The notes beneath the pieces are model-generated. The model ran no database searches and had not been told where the DNA came from. It saw only the letters and a list, made by a program, of their open reading frames with translations. A program made the position numbers and the translations under genes. Below are positions 7,073-14,213 of a stretch of DNA of 14,310 bases, piece after piece; within the stretch, counting starts at the first letter, position 1; every line of letters begins with the position of its first letter. The DNA is from Leptospiraceae bacterium UBA2033 (GTDB lineage: Bacteria; Spirochaetota; Leptospiria; Leptospirales; Leptospiraceae). The DNA lies in assembly GCA_002333425.1 (NCBI GenBank), contig DDBL01000250.1:53841-68150 (forward strand), read 5' to 3'.

Positions 7073-7115
7073 AATCATGTCAATCCCATAAATCATAAGA
7101 ATCATAGTTCAGACA
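7073..7115 (+). repeat. 9-bp-period tandem units (AATCATANN) ending in TCAGACA
   Basis: Four successive 9-bp units: AATCATGTC (7073), AATCCCATA (7082), AATCATAAG (7091), AATCATAGT (7100), followed by TCAGACA (7109-7115) directly against the ATG at 7116. From memory, AATCCT-repeat strings ending in TTCAGACAAT are seen ahead of genes in other bacteria; here they form the right edge of the inserted DNA. Confidence 0.65.
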
Positions 7116-9488
7116 ATGTATACGAAACGATATTATGAAGACCAAGACCCTGTAAACATAAAAGCCGCCGAGTTAATGGGGAAACTCCATGATAAACTCA
7201 AAGACATTGGATATGAAGGTCATCCGTTAGAAGTCTACTTAGTGAGAGTATTATTCTGCTTATTCGCAGAAGATACAACCATTTTTGAAAAACAATTATT
7301 CCAGGATTATATTGAGCAAAGAACAAGTGAAGATGGTTCCGATTTAGCAGGAAAACTGCAAGAAATCTTTCAGGTATTGAACACTCCACCGGAAAAACGA
7401 TTCAAAAACCTGGATGAACAGCTAAATAAATTTCCGTATGTAAATGGAAGACTGTTCGAGGAAGTTTTACCGATTGCAAGTTTCGATTCTAAGATGAGAA
7501 AGGCATTGTTAGAATGTTGTTATCTGGATTGGAGCTTAATTTCTCCTGCTATATTTGGTTCGATGTTCCAAGCAGTGATGAATAAAGATGAACGTCGCAA
7601 TCTAGGCGCGCACTACACTAGTGAAAAAAATATATTAAAACTAATTGAGCCACTTTTTCTTGATGAATTATATGACGAATTTGAATCAGTTAAGGGTAAT
7701 CGAAATAAGCTGATAGATTTTCATAAAAAATTAGGCAATTTAAAATTCTTAGACCCTGCTTGCGGTTGCGGCAACTTCTTAGTAATCACATACAGAGAAT
7801 TACGAATTTTAGAAATAGAAATTTTAAAAGTTCTAAGTAAAAAAGAAATGTTTACGAATATCAAAAACGTAGCACTTTTAGACGTAGACCAAATGTATGG
7901 AATTGAAATCGAAGAATTTCCTGCTAGAATTGCAGAAGTTGCTATGTGGCTAATCGACCATCAAATGAACCAAAAACTAAGTAAAGAATTTGGAGTTTAC
8001 TTCCTCCGACTTCCACTACAAAAAGCGGCGAATATTTTACATGGTAATGCGTTACGTGTAGACTGGTCGACCTTACTAAAACCAAGAATTATCGAAACTT
8101 ATTTTTATGACATGGGCAAAAAGGAAGTAGCCGGCAAAGTAAAAGAGGTTAAGGATGATTATGCGTATATCCTTGGAAATCCACCGTTTATTGGAAAACA
8201 ACTACAAAATCAAAGACAGAAAGAAGATTTAGAATTAGTGTTCCAAAATATAAAAGGAGCAGGTGTTTTAGATTATGTTTCTGCATGGTATTTAAAAGCT
8301 ACGCAATATATCCAGAATACAAAAATAAAAGTAGCATTTGTATCTACAAATTCAGTTGCGCAAGGAGAACAAGTAGGAATTCTTTGGAATGAACTTTTTA
8401 GTAAATATAAAATCAAAATTCACTTTGCTCATCGCACCTTTAGTTGGAGCAATGAAGCTAAGGGGAATGCCGCAGTTCATGTCGTTATAATTGGATTTGC
8501 CAATTTCGATACTTCCAATAAAAAACTTTTTGATTATGAAGACATTAAAGGAGATCCTCATGTGGTTATTGCTAAAAATATCAACCCCTATTTAATTGAT
8601 GCAAATGACTCTCTTGTATTAAAAAGAAGAACACCTATTTGCAATGTCCCAGAAATTTCTTTTGGGAGTATGCCTAATGATGGCGGTTATTTTTTGTTTA
8701 CCGATGAAGAGAAAAACGAATTTTTAGAAAAGGAGCCAAGGGCAGAAAAGTTTATAAAACCTCTTTTAAGTAATAAAGAATTTCTAAATGGAACAAATAG
8801 ATGGTGCTTGTGGTTAATAGATATTAAACCAAATGAACTCAGAGAATTACCTGAAATAATGAAGAGAGTGCAGTCAGTTAAAGATCTTCGAGCGTCCAGT
8901 GATCGAGAGGCTACTAAAAAGTTAGCCGCATTTCCTGCTCTATTTGGTGAAAATAGACAACCAAAGTCCACCTTTATTTTAATTCCATTGCATTCATCTG
9001 AAAATCGAAGATACATTCCGATGGGTTTTTTTGACAAAGATAGTATAGCGAATAATAGCTGTTCTACTATAGACAATGCCTCTATCTATCACTTTGGTAT
9101 TTTACAATCAAATATGCATATGGCTTGGGTTAGAAATGTTTGTGGCAGAATTAAAAGTGATTTTCGTTATTCAAATGAAATTGTCTATAATAACTATCCG
9201 TGGCCATTAAATCCTACCGAAAAACAAATCAAGGCTATTGAGACATGTGCACAACAAGTATTAGACGCAAGAAAAGAATTTCCTGATAGCTCACTAGCTG
9301 ATCTGTATGATATAATCGCTATGCCACCCAAACTAATCAAAGCACATCAAGAACTAGACAAAGCAGTTGATGCGGCTTATCGTTCTAAACCGTTCGAGAG
9401 TGAAGCCAAACGTATGGAGTTCTTGTTTGAGTTATACGAAAAGTACACAGCAGATTTATTTACAAAGAAGAAAGGAAAAGGAAAATGA
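7116..9488 (+). CDS. MmeI-family DNA N6-adenine methyltransferase lacking its nuclease domain
   Basis: 790 aa. The start region EDQDPVNIKAAELMGKLHD is the conserved helical spacer that in the family follows the N-terminal nuclease (residues ~5-130). Methyltransferase: GAHYTS 164-169, SAM-binding motif I DPACGCGNF 213-221 (commonly DPACGSGNF), YGIEIEEFPARIAEVAMWL ~261-279, catalytic motif IV NPPF 355-358. The order is that of gamma-class adenine methyltransferases. Target-recognition region ~500-690 (GSMPNDGGYF, NRWCLWLID, IPMGFF, CGRIKSDFRYSNEIVYNNYPWP), then a C-terminal helical part. Family members are ~900-1000 aa; with the ~33-codon remnant upstream the total is ~823, so ~100 residues holding the nuclease motif are missing. 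It should methylate but not cut. The ATG at 7116 directly abuts the repeat, with no strong ribosome binding site. A downstream gene overlaps by ATGA. Confidence 0.85.
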   Translation: MYTKRYYEDQDPVNIKAAELMGKLHDKLKDIGYEGHPLEVYLVRVLFCLFAEDTTIFEKQLFQDYIEQRTSEDGSDLAGKLQEIFQVLNTPPEKRFKNLDEQLNKFPYVNGRLFEEVLPIASFDSKMRKALLECCYLDWSLISPAIFGSMFQAVMNKDERRNLGAHYTSEKNILKLIEPLFLDELYDEFESVKGNRNKLIDFHKKLGNLKFLDPACGCGNFLVITYRELRILEIEILKVLSKKEMFTNIKNVALLDVDQMYGIEIEEFPARIAEVAMWLIDHQMNQKLSKEFGVYFLRLPLQKAANILHGNALRVDWSTLLKPRIIETYFYDMGKKEVAGKVKEVKDDYAYILGNPPFIGKQLQNQRQKEDLELVFQNIKGAGVLDYVSAWYLKATQYIQNTKIKVAFVSTNSVAQGEQVGILWNELFSKYKIKIHFAHRTFSWSNEAKGNAAVHVVIIGFANFDTSNKKLFDYEDIKGDPHVVIAKNINPYLIDANDSLVLKRRTPICNVPEISFGSMPNDGGYFLFTDEEKNEFLEKEPRAEKFIKPLLSNKEFLNGTNRWCLWLIDIKPNELRELPEIMKRVQSVKDLRASSDREATKKLAAFPALFGENRQPKSTFILIPLHSSENRRYIPMGFFDKDSIANNSCSTIDNASIYHFGILQSNMHMAWVRNVCGRIKSDFRYSNEIVYNNYPWPLNPTEKQIKAIETCAQQVLDARKEFPDSSLADLYDIIAMPPKLIKAHQELDKAVDAAYRSKPFESEAKRMEFLFELYEKYTADLFTKKKGKGK

Positions 9489-9874
9489 GCCTAGAAGCCA
9501 ACAAACAAATCGTTCGCGATTTTTTTGAGAACATCAACAAAAAAGAAACAGCAAAAGCATTTGAGATACTCAGTGAAGATTTACACTGGTGGATTGTTGG
9601 AACTACAAAAGTTTCAGGAAATAAAGACAAACGGCTTATTAGTCTTGGATTTAAAATGATTCATCGTGGATTTGAAGGGTTCCATTTTATTTTGCATGAG
9701 ATGACTGCTGAGGATAATAGAGTATCTCTCATTGCAGAGTCTAAGGGCAAACACGCAAGCGGAAGATTATACAACAACCACTACCATTTCCTCGTCACCA
9801 TTGTAGATGGAAAAATCACAAAGGTAAAGGAATACCTCGATACCGAACACGCAACTTGGATCGATAACGGCTAA
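9485..9874 (+). CDS. NTF2-like / SnoaL-like fold protein
   Basis: 129 aa, cytoplasmic. The NTF2-like (SnoaL-like) pattern is clear: N-terminal helices (ANKQIVRDFFENINKKETAKAFEILSEDLHWWI), a conserved Trp/His region, then strands ending HYHFLVTIVDGKITKVKEYLDTEHA (~98-123), typical of limonene-epoxide-hydrolase/ketosteroid-isomerase-like proteins with no fixed reaction. It overlaps the methyltransferase stop by ATGA (9485-9488), so it is translated from the same message, an unusual partner for a restriction-modification gene. Its own stop is interleaved with that of the opposing ABC gene (CTAA at 9871-9874). Function unknown. Confidence 0.8.
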   Translation: MSLEANKQIVRDFFENINKKETAKAFEILSEDLHWWIVGTTKVSGNKDKRLISLGFKMIHRGFEGFHFILHEMTAEDNRVSLIAESKGKHASGRLYNNHYHFLVTIVDGKITKVKEYLDTEHATWIDNG

Positions 9875-10548
9875 TTCAGAGTATCCGATTCAATCCGTCC
9901 ATCCGTAAGCGCAATTGTTCTTTGGGCTAACTTTGCGTATCCCATGTCATGCGTTACTATTACAACTGTCGTTCCATAGTCTTTGTTTACTTTTTGAAAT
10001 AGAGCTAATACTTTTTCTCCATTTACAGAATCCAAATTACCGGTAGGCTCATCTGCAAAGATGTATTCCGGTTGCATAATGAGAGCACGGGCAATAGACA
10101 CTCGCTGCGACTCCCCGCCGGAAATCTGCCCGGGAAGTTTGTCGACGCAGTGAGATAAAGAAAAGTCTTCCAGAATCTTTCTTGCCTCTGCTTCTTTTGC
10201 CTTATGCAAATTGGTTTTACGAGCGGGCATGAGGACATTTTCTAATACGGTAATTTCTGGTAAGAGATAATGAAACTGAAATACAAAGCCCATTTTGAAA
10301 TTGCGAAATTGGTTCAATTTGTTTTCCGGCATTTCGTGAATACTTTCACCAGAAAATAAAACTTTACCCGAAGTAATTTTATCCAAACCGCTCATTGCGT
10401 AGAGTAATGTCGATTTGCCGGAGCCAGACCGACCAGTTATAGAAACAAATTGTCCTTTGGGAATTTTAAAATCAATCGTTTTTAAAACCTCTAAAGGTGG
10501 ATTTCCAAAAGAACGATTTAATGAAATACATTCAATACCAGAATACAT
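9871..10548 (-). CDS. ABC transporter ATPase, LolD/MacB/DevA type
   Basis: 225 aa, cytoplasmic ATPase for the FtsX-like permease upstream. Walker A GRSGSGKS 39-46, Q-loop FQF at ~90-92, signature ISGGESQR 142-149, Walker B FADEP 164-168 followed by TGNLD, H-loop His 200. GLD, PTGNLD and VTHD in this form are typical of the LolD/MacB/DevA group (lipoprotein release, macrolide or glycolipid export). It shares one base with the permease stop (TAATG), so it is the last gene of a coupled minus-strand operon. It ends by interleaving stop codons with the NTF2-like gene. Confidence 0.92.
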   Translation of the reverse strand: MYSGIECISLNRSFGNPPLEVLKTIDFKIPKGQFVSITGRSGSGKSTLLYAMSGLDKITSGKVLFSGESIHEMPENKLNQFRNFKMGFVFQFHYLLPEITVLENVLMPARKTNLHKAKEAEARKILEDFSLSHCVDKLPGQISGGESQRVSIARALIMQPEYIFADEPTGNLDSVNGEKVLALFQKVNKDYGTTVVIVTHDMGYAKLAQRTIALTDGRIESDTLN

Positions 10549-11798
10549 TAAGAACCTCGAATAATATCTATGGGAGAAATTTTTGCAGCAGCACGAGCGG
10601 GAATCATACTCGAAATAAGAGAAGCGATAATAGCAAAAACCATTCCCTTGATATAAATGAAAATATTATATGAGATAAGTAAATTAGACATACCTGTTGC
10701 CATATTCTTTCCTTTAAAAACTTCAATCGTGCCCAAATACTTACACAAGAAAAAACCAAATATGGAACCAGAAATAGCTCCACTTAATCCAAGAATAATT
10801 CCCTGTACGAGAAATAGGACAATAATATCAGACTCCTCATAGCCGATAGAGCGCAAAATAGCTATATCCCTCTTCTTTCCACTGACAACCATATTTAAAA
10901 TATTGTAAATACCAAAGGATATGATTAACATAATTACAACTGTAATTGTATTACGAATAATATCCTGCATCTTAAAAATCGACATGATACTTTCGTTTGT
11001 TTGGTCCCAACTTTCCACTTTGTCTCGAGTGAATTGAGACCAATCCTCCGCGATCTCCTTTGCACGGCTAACATCTGTTAGTCGAACTACTATATCAGAA
11101 ATTTCACTCGGAGACTCGGTAATTCTCTGGAGAGTTGTAATGGATGTATAACAAATCGAATCATCTATCATTTTATTTCCTGTCTGAATGATTCCGATAA
11201 TTTTTAGAGGCGAAATTTGTTTTCCGGGAATCCCAACTTGCACTACATCATTTAACATAACCCCCATCTTGGTCTGTAAATTTGCACCGATGATTGCAAG
11301 TGAATCTCCTTCCCCAAGATTTTTTAGAGTTCCACCGGCTACTATGTATTTATCTGTATTTGTAATCAAGGCTTGTGTTTCTGGTCGCACACCAATAACC
11401 TTTGCGGGAAACAACAATTTACCTCTCAAAAATGTAATCTGTCTCACAAGCTGCGGGGAATAAGCCACAATTTCTGGATCTTTTTGTAATTTTTCATACC
11501 ACCACTGAATATTATCCAAGCGGCTATTGTCTGTTTTCCCTGACGGTGGTTTAATCCATTTGATAGTCGAATCAGAGAAAAAAATATTGTTAAACATATC
11601 CTCCGAAATCAATTCATCTCGTGGAGAAATTCGAATCTGTGCATCATTATTGACTAACTGCTCGATGATATATTCTCTAAATCCAAACATGATACCCGAA
11701 AATGCAATGTAACCAGCAGTTCCGATTACAATGGCAATGAAAGTAAGGATAGTCTGCTGTGGTCTAGCTAAAAGTTGCCTAAGTGCTAGAAAAATCAT
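10548..11798 (-). CDS. FtsX/MacB-like ABC transporter permease
   Basis: 416 aa, inner membrane. One N-terminal helix (~14-36), a large periplasmic MacB-type domain (~40-270) and three C-terminal helices (~282-303, 325-352, 378-400), the FtsX-family layout. After the second helix the conserved cytoplasmic stretch GKKRDIAILRSIGYEESDI contacts the ATPase. It ends in AAAKISPIDIIRG, the usual FtsX-family tail (P-x-x-x-L/I-R). It overlaps the membrane-fusion gene by ATGA and the ATPase gene by one base. Likely substrate classes are lipoproteins, lipids, peptides or drugs, and none can be singled out. Confidence 0.92.
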   Translation of the reverse strand: MIFLALRQLLARPQQTILTFIAIVIGTAGYIAFSGIMFGFREYIIEQLVNNDAQIRISPRDELISEDMFNNIFFSDSTIKWIKPPSGKTDNSRLDNIQWWYEKLQKDPEIVAYSPQLVRQITFLRGKLLFPAKVIGVRPETQALITNTDKYIVAGGTLKNLGEGDSLAIIGANLQTKMGVMLNDVVQVGIPGKQISPLKIIGIIQTGNKMIDDSICYTSITTLQRITESPSEISDIVVRLTDVSRAKEIAEDWSQFTRDKVESWDQTNESIMSIFKMQDIIRNTITVVIMLIISFGIYNILNMVVSGKKRDIAILRSIGYEESDIIVLFLVQGIILGLSGAISGSIFGFFLCKYLGTIEVFKGKNMATGMSNLLISYNIFIYIKGMVFAIIASLISSMIPARAAAKISPIDIIRGS

Positions 11799-12565
11799 TT
11801 TCCTTTACCGATCAAAATTTCATCTTCCTCTAAAATCTGTCCGTCCTGGATTTCAGCCAACTCTCCATTAACCGCACCAATCTTAACATTGAGAGTTTTT
11901 GTTTTTCCATCACGGATAATTCTAATTTGTCCACGATGAATTGAATTTACTGGAACAAGCATTGCTTTTTCTCGTCTCGCGACTTCAATGGCTACGTCAG
12001 CCGTCATTCCAGGAAGAATTCCCACGGGTAGAGCCTCTGTTTCTAGTCTGACAAGAAATTGTCCGTCAGACGGATAAATCTTTTGGACAGTTCCGTTGAT
12101 CTTTGTTCCTCTCAAGTTTTCAAAACTCAATTCTGCCTTCTGTCCTTTTTTAATTCTAAGAGCAGACGATTGATCGAGAGAAATTTGAATAAATGTCTTG
12201 GTTAAATCCATAACGGTTAACACCGGTATGCCGGGCATTACAGTTTCACCTTTATCGAGATAAATTCGAGTAACCGTCCCACTTATAGGCGATGTAAGGG
12301 TAGAGGATTCGGTAACAATTAACTTTTGTCCTTTTTGAACAATGTCGCCTTCGCTTACGAATAACTGCGTTATGCCGGAGGTTATTCCTAATTTTAAAAT
12401 ATATATATCATCTGACTTCACTGTGCCAAGTGCATAAATCGCTTCCACAATTGGACCAACTTTCGGTTTAACAACATTGGGCTTTTTAAAGAAAAAGCCG
12501 TATCCTAAGAATATCGCTAGCAAAATTCCAATACCTGCTAGCGCATACATAAATCGTTTACTCAT
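11795..12565 (-). CDS. Periplasmic membrane-fusion protein (HlyD/MacA-like, short form)
   Basis: 256 aa. N-terminal membrane anchor (~7-26), then the two lipoyl half-motifs VSEGDIVQKGQKL (70-82) and SPISGTVTRIYLDKGETVMPG (92-112), a beta-barrel (~122-195; GMTADVAIEV) and a membrane-proximal domain (~200-256). Between the lipoyl halves there are only ~9 residues, so the long coiled-coil hairpin with which MacA/AcrA reach TolC is absent. With no outer-membrane factor in the window, this argues for a system that ends in the periplasm or uses other partners. First gene of the three-gene operon. Start at ATG 12565, with AGAGG 9 nt before it; the TTG at 12571 lacks support. Confidence 0.88.
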   Translation of the reverse strand: MSKRFMYALAGIGILLAIFLGYGFFFKKPNVVKPKVGPIVEAIYALGTVKSDDIYILKLGITSGITQLFVSEGDIVQKGQKLIVTESSTLTSPISGTVTRIYLDKGETVMPGIPVLTVMDLTKTFIQISLDQSSALRIKKGQKAELSFENLRGTKINGTVQKIYPSDGQFLVRLETEALPVGILPGMTADVAIEVARREKAMLVPVNSIHRGQIRIIRDGKTKTLNVKIGAVNGELAEIQDGQILEEDEILIGKGK

Positions 12566-12574
12566 TAGCAAATG

Positions 12575-12579
12575 CCTCT
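12575..12579 (-). promoter_or_regulatory. Ribosome binding site of the membrane-fusion gene
   Basis: AGAGG on the minus strand, 9 nt before ATG 12565. It rules out the upstream TTG at 12571, which lies too close to it. Confidence 0.55.
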
Positions 12580-12695
12580 AGCACTAATCTAAAAAATACA
12601 CCCTACTATGAAATCTTTTTATTTCTTAAATTGTATAAAACGCCAAAAGAAAATATCTATTTTAAAATTAGAACGGATGAACTCAGTTACAAATC

Positions 12696-13217
12696 CTACT
12701 TCTCCACTAATTTCTTTAGATTGGTAAGACCTTTTTCAAAATCCGGTCCAACCATTCCGTCTAAAAAAGGACCGAATAACCTGCCTATGGGGTAATCTAG
12801 ATTACCCTCATTTGACCAAATTACTTTTGTACCACTTGGTGTTGGCTCAAGAGTAAGTGTTGCAATAGACTCCATGCTGTTTGGTTCAGTGAAGGCAAGT
12901 CGCGATGCTATCGACTTGTTTGGGATAACGGTTATAACTGTTTGATTGCCCTTACCATTGATCTTGCCATCCCATTCCATCCTATGACCGACTTCGCCAA
13001 CATTGCCCGTGATGGTGACTTTCTGTCCTGGGTCAGAGCTTGCCCAATAACTCCAGTCATTCCACTTAGAAAAATCAGCAATGTAAGGAAAAATTACTTC
13101 CGCGGGTTTTGCAATTTCGATCGAACGTTCGATTCGAAAAGTTGGCTTCATAACGGCCAAAACGAACAGCATCAGCGCCACCAGTCCTATCAGGACAAAA
13201 ACAAATTTCTTAGCCAT
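12696..13217 (-). CDS. Membrane-anchored SRPBCC (START-like/polyketide cyclase fold) protein
   Basis: 173 aa. One N-terminal membrane helix (~4-22, KFVFVLIGLVALMLFVLAV), then an SRPBCC domain (~27-172) facing the periplasm. Visible family features are FRIERSIEIAKPAEVIFPYIADFSKWNDWSYW (the usual start with the W..WSPW-like box), a G.G..Y-like strand and the last long helix (FEKGLTNLKKLVEK). This fold binds hydrophobic ligands; the ligand is unknown. A ribosome binding site AGGA lies 7 nt before ATG 13217. The 130 nt to the ABC operon hold no clear terminator, so it could be cotranscribed with it. A perfect inverted repeat lies in its upstream region. Confidence 0.85.
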   Translation of the reverse strand: MAKKFVFVLIGLVALMLFVLAVMKPTFRIERSIEIAKPAEVIFPYIADFSKWNDWSYWASSDPGQKVTITGNVGEVGHRMEWDGKINGKGNQTVITVIPNKSIASRLAFTEPNSMESIATLTLEPTPSGTKVIWSNEGNLDYPIGRLFGPFLDGMVGPDFEKGLTNLKKLVEK

Positions 13218-13238
13218 AAGGTTATCCTTTACTTATTC

Positions 13239-13288
13239 AACGTGAATTCGATATGACAAATTAAACATCCGTACATCGAATTCACGTT
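13239..13288. promoter_or_regulatory. Perfect 14-bp inverted repeat in a divergent promoter region (operator or 5'-UTR hairpin)
   Basis: AACGTGAATTCGAT (13239-13252) and its exact reverse complement (13275-13288), separated by 22 bp. It lies 21 bp upstream of the SRPBCC gene and ~95 bp upstream of the M48 protease gene. Each arm also contains the palindrome GAATTC. The arm centres are 36 bp apart, which would suit two dimer sites for a regulator. As RNA it would form a 14-bp stem in the SRPBCC leader. No regulator gene is in the window. Confidence 0.65.
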
Positions 13289-13303
13289 TTAATTTTTACT
13301 TAC

Positions 13304-13330
13304 TATTTATATAGTATATTTTTTTGTCAA
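13304..13330 (-). promoter_or_regulatory. Candidate promoter for the SRPBCC gene
   Basis: On the minus strand TTGACA (13330-13325) is followed at 15-nt spacing by TAAATA (13309-13304) in a very AT-rich stretch. Initiation there would place the inverted repeat in the early transcribed region. The spacing is short, so the call is weak. Confidence 0.35.
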
Positions 13331-13383
13331 GGAAGTTCAAATTTTTTCCTTTCCAAAAGAAGAAATTTTGCAAGTGTATACTT

Positions 13384-14172
13384 ATGAGATACTTAAAAAT
13401 AATTAGTTTACTTTTCATCAGTTTATCCATTTTAACTTGTGCCTCTTCTCCGACAGGAAGAAGCAGAGTTCTTTTAGTGAGCGACCCTGAGATCAACAAG
13501 ATGGGCGCAGATGCTTTTAAGGATATAAAAGCAAAAACTCCAATTGAATCCGGTGCGCGAGAAAATACATATGTAAAATGTATTGCAAATGCAATCCTTG
13601 CTGTTATCGAAGATGATACCGGTGTTCAATCTTGGGAAGTGGTTGTGTTTAAGGATAACAGCGCGAATGCGTTCGCTTTACCTGGCGGCAAAATCGGAGT
13701 TCATACTGGAATTCTTCCGGTCGCCAAAACAACCGGACAACTTGCTGCTGTAATGGGTCATGAAGTTGCCCATGTTCTTGCTCGTCATGGTGCGGAGAGA
13801 ATTTCGGATGCAACTATCATGAACAAAGGTATGGGTGCAGTTGGCGCTGCTTCTGGAAATAATTCGGCTGTAATGGGTGCGATAGGCGCCGGAGCTCAGT
13901 TTGGTGTGATGCTTCCATTTTCTCGTAAACATGAAAGTGAAGCTGATATTCTAGGATTAGAATATATGGCAAAAGCTGGATTTGATCCAAAGGAAAGTAT
14001 TGATCTCTGGAAAAATATGAGTGCAATGGGTGGTTCTAAACCAATGGAGATAATGTCGACTCACCCCTCCGATGAAACTCGAATGAAACAACTAAACGAA
14101 AAACTTCCAGATGCAAATAAATTATACGAAGAAGCAAAAGCAAAAGGAAAAAACCCAGGCTGCAAACTTTGA
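13384..14172 (+). CDS. M48-family zinc metalloprotease, lipoprotein
   Basis: 262 aa from ATG 13384. The N-terminus is a lipoprotein signal (MRYLKIISLLFISLSILTC) with lipobox ILTC and acylated Cys 19. Zinc site HEVAH 126-130 and third ligand Glu 184 in SRKHESEADILG; FALPGGKIGVHTGI before it and STHPSDETRM (His 227) after it are conserved in the LoiP/YggG and BepA-type periplasmic proteases, which clear or help assemble outer-membrane proteins. A Gly/Ala/Met-rich stretch (MGAVGAASGNNSAVMGAIGAGA, ~149-171) lies between the zinc motifs. It lacks the TPR part of BepA. The TTG at 13324 is in frame but would add residues before the signal sequence, so it was not used. No strong ribosome binding site. 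Confidence 0.92.
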   Translation: MRYLKIISLLFISLSILTCASSPTGRSRVLLVSDPEINKMGADAFKDIKAKTPIESGARENTYVKCIANAILAVIEDDTGVQSWEVVVFKDNSANAFALPGGKIGVHTGILPVAKTTGQLAAVMGHEVAHVLARHGAERISDATIMNKGMGAVGAASGNNSAVMGAIGAGAQFGVMLPFSRKHESEADILGLEYMAKAGFDPKESIDLWKNMSAMGGSKPMEIMSTHPSDETRMKQLNEKLPDANKLYEEAKAKGKNPGCKL

Positions 14173-14185
14173 GTATAACTACTCA
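14170..14185 (+). terminator. Small hairpin at the end of the protease gene
   Basis: TGAGTA (14170-14175, includes the stop codon) pairs with TACTCA (14180-14185) around TAAC, followed by GTTTGGTTT. The stem is short and the T tract broken, so this is a weak candidate. Confidence 0.3.
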
Positions 14186-14191
14186 GTTTGG

Positions 14192-14213
14192 TTTGCCACA
14201 GAGGCACAGAGAG
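14192..14213 (+). repeat. CACAGAG-type repeat end, third copy in window
   Basis: TTTGCCACAGAGG followed by CACAGAGAG matches the terminal arm of the element at 1954-2132, in the same orientation as its left arm, but with two 8-bp units instead of three. If the element is of similar length (~179 bp), its opposite arm would fall just beyond the window. The remaining ~97 bp to 14310 contain no gene that I can see. Confidence 0.55.

Larger units (their letters stand above)
6832..7115. mobile_element. ~285-bp non-coding repeat element replacing the nuclease-coding part of the gene
   Basis: The limits are inferred from where MmeI-family protein similarity stops (~6831) and resumes (~7116). From left to right it holds a 21-bp palindrome, a 22-bp-arm hairpin of T/C-rich and A/G-rich strands, an A-rich stretch, then four 9-bp units and TCAGACA. 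It encodes no transposase and no likely protein. Since ~100 residues of the family (about 300 bp) are missing and ~285 bp of foreign DNA is present, it is a replacement (insertion plus deletion, or recombination) rather than a clean insertion. No target duplication was seen. Confidence 0.55.

Noticed and set aside
6860..7105. 81-aa minus-strand frame inside the inserted DNA
   Set aside because: It translates the hairpin and 9-bp repeat units; there is no ribosome binding site or recognisable domain, so it is taken as non-coding repeat.
7073..7108. Four spaced 9-bp units as a CRISPR-like or DnaA-box array
   Set aside because: Units are contiguous with no spacers, and AATCATANN does not match the DnaA box TTATCCACA.
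12942..13256. 104-aa plus-strand frame opposite the SRPBCC gene
   Set aside because: It lies on the antisense of a clear SRPBCC gene and has no motif of its own.
13377..13382. TATACT immediately before the M48 protease start as its -10 box
   Set aside because: Initiation would fall inside the signal-peptide codons after ATG 13384, so it cannot drive the full gene; the true promoter is probably upstream in the AT-rich 13290-13330 stretch but no clear pair was found.
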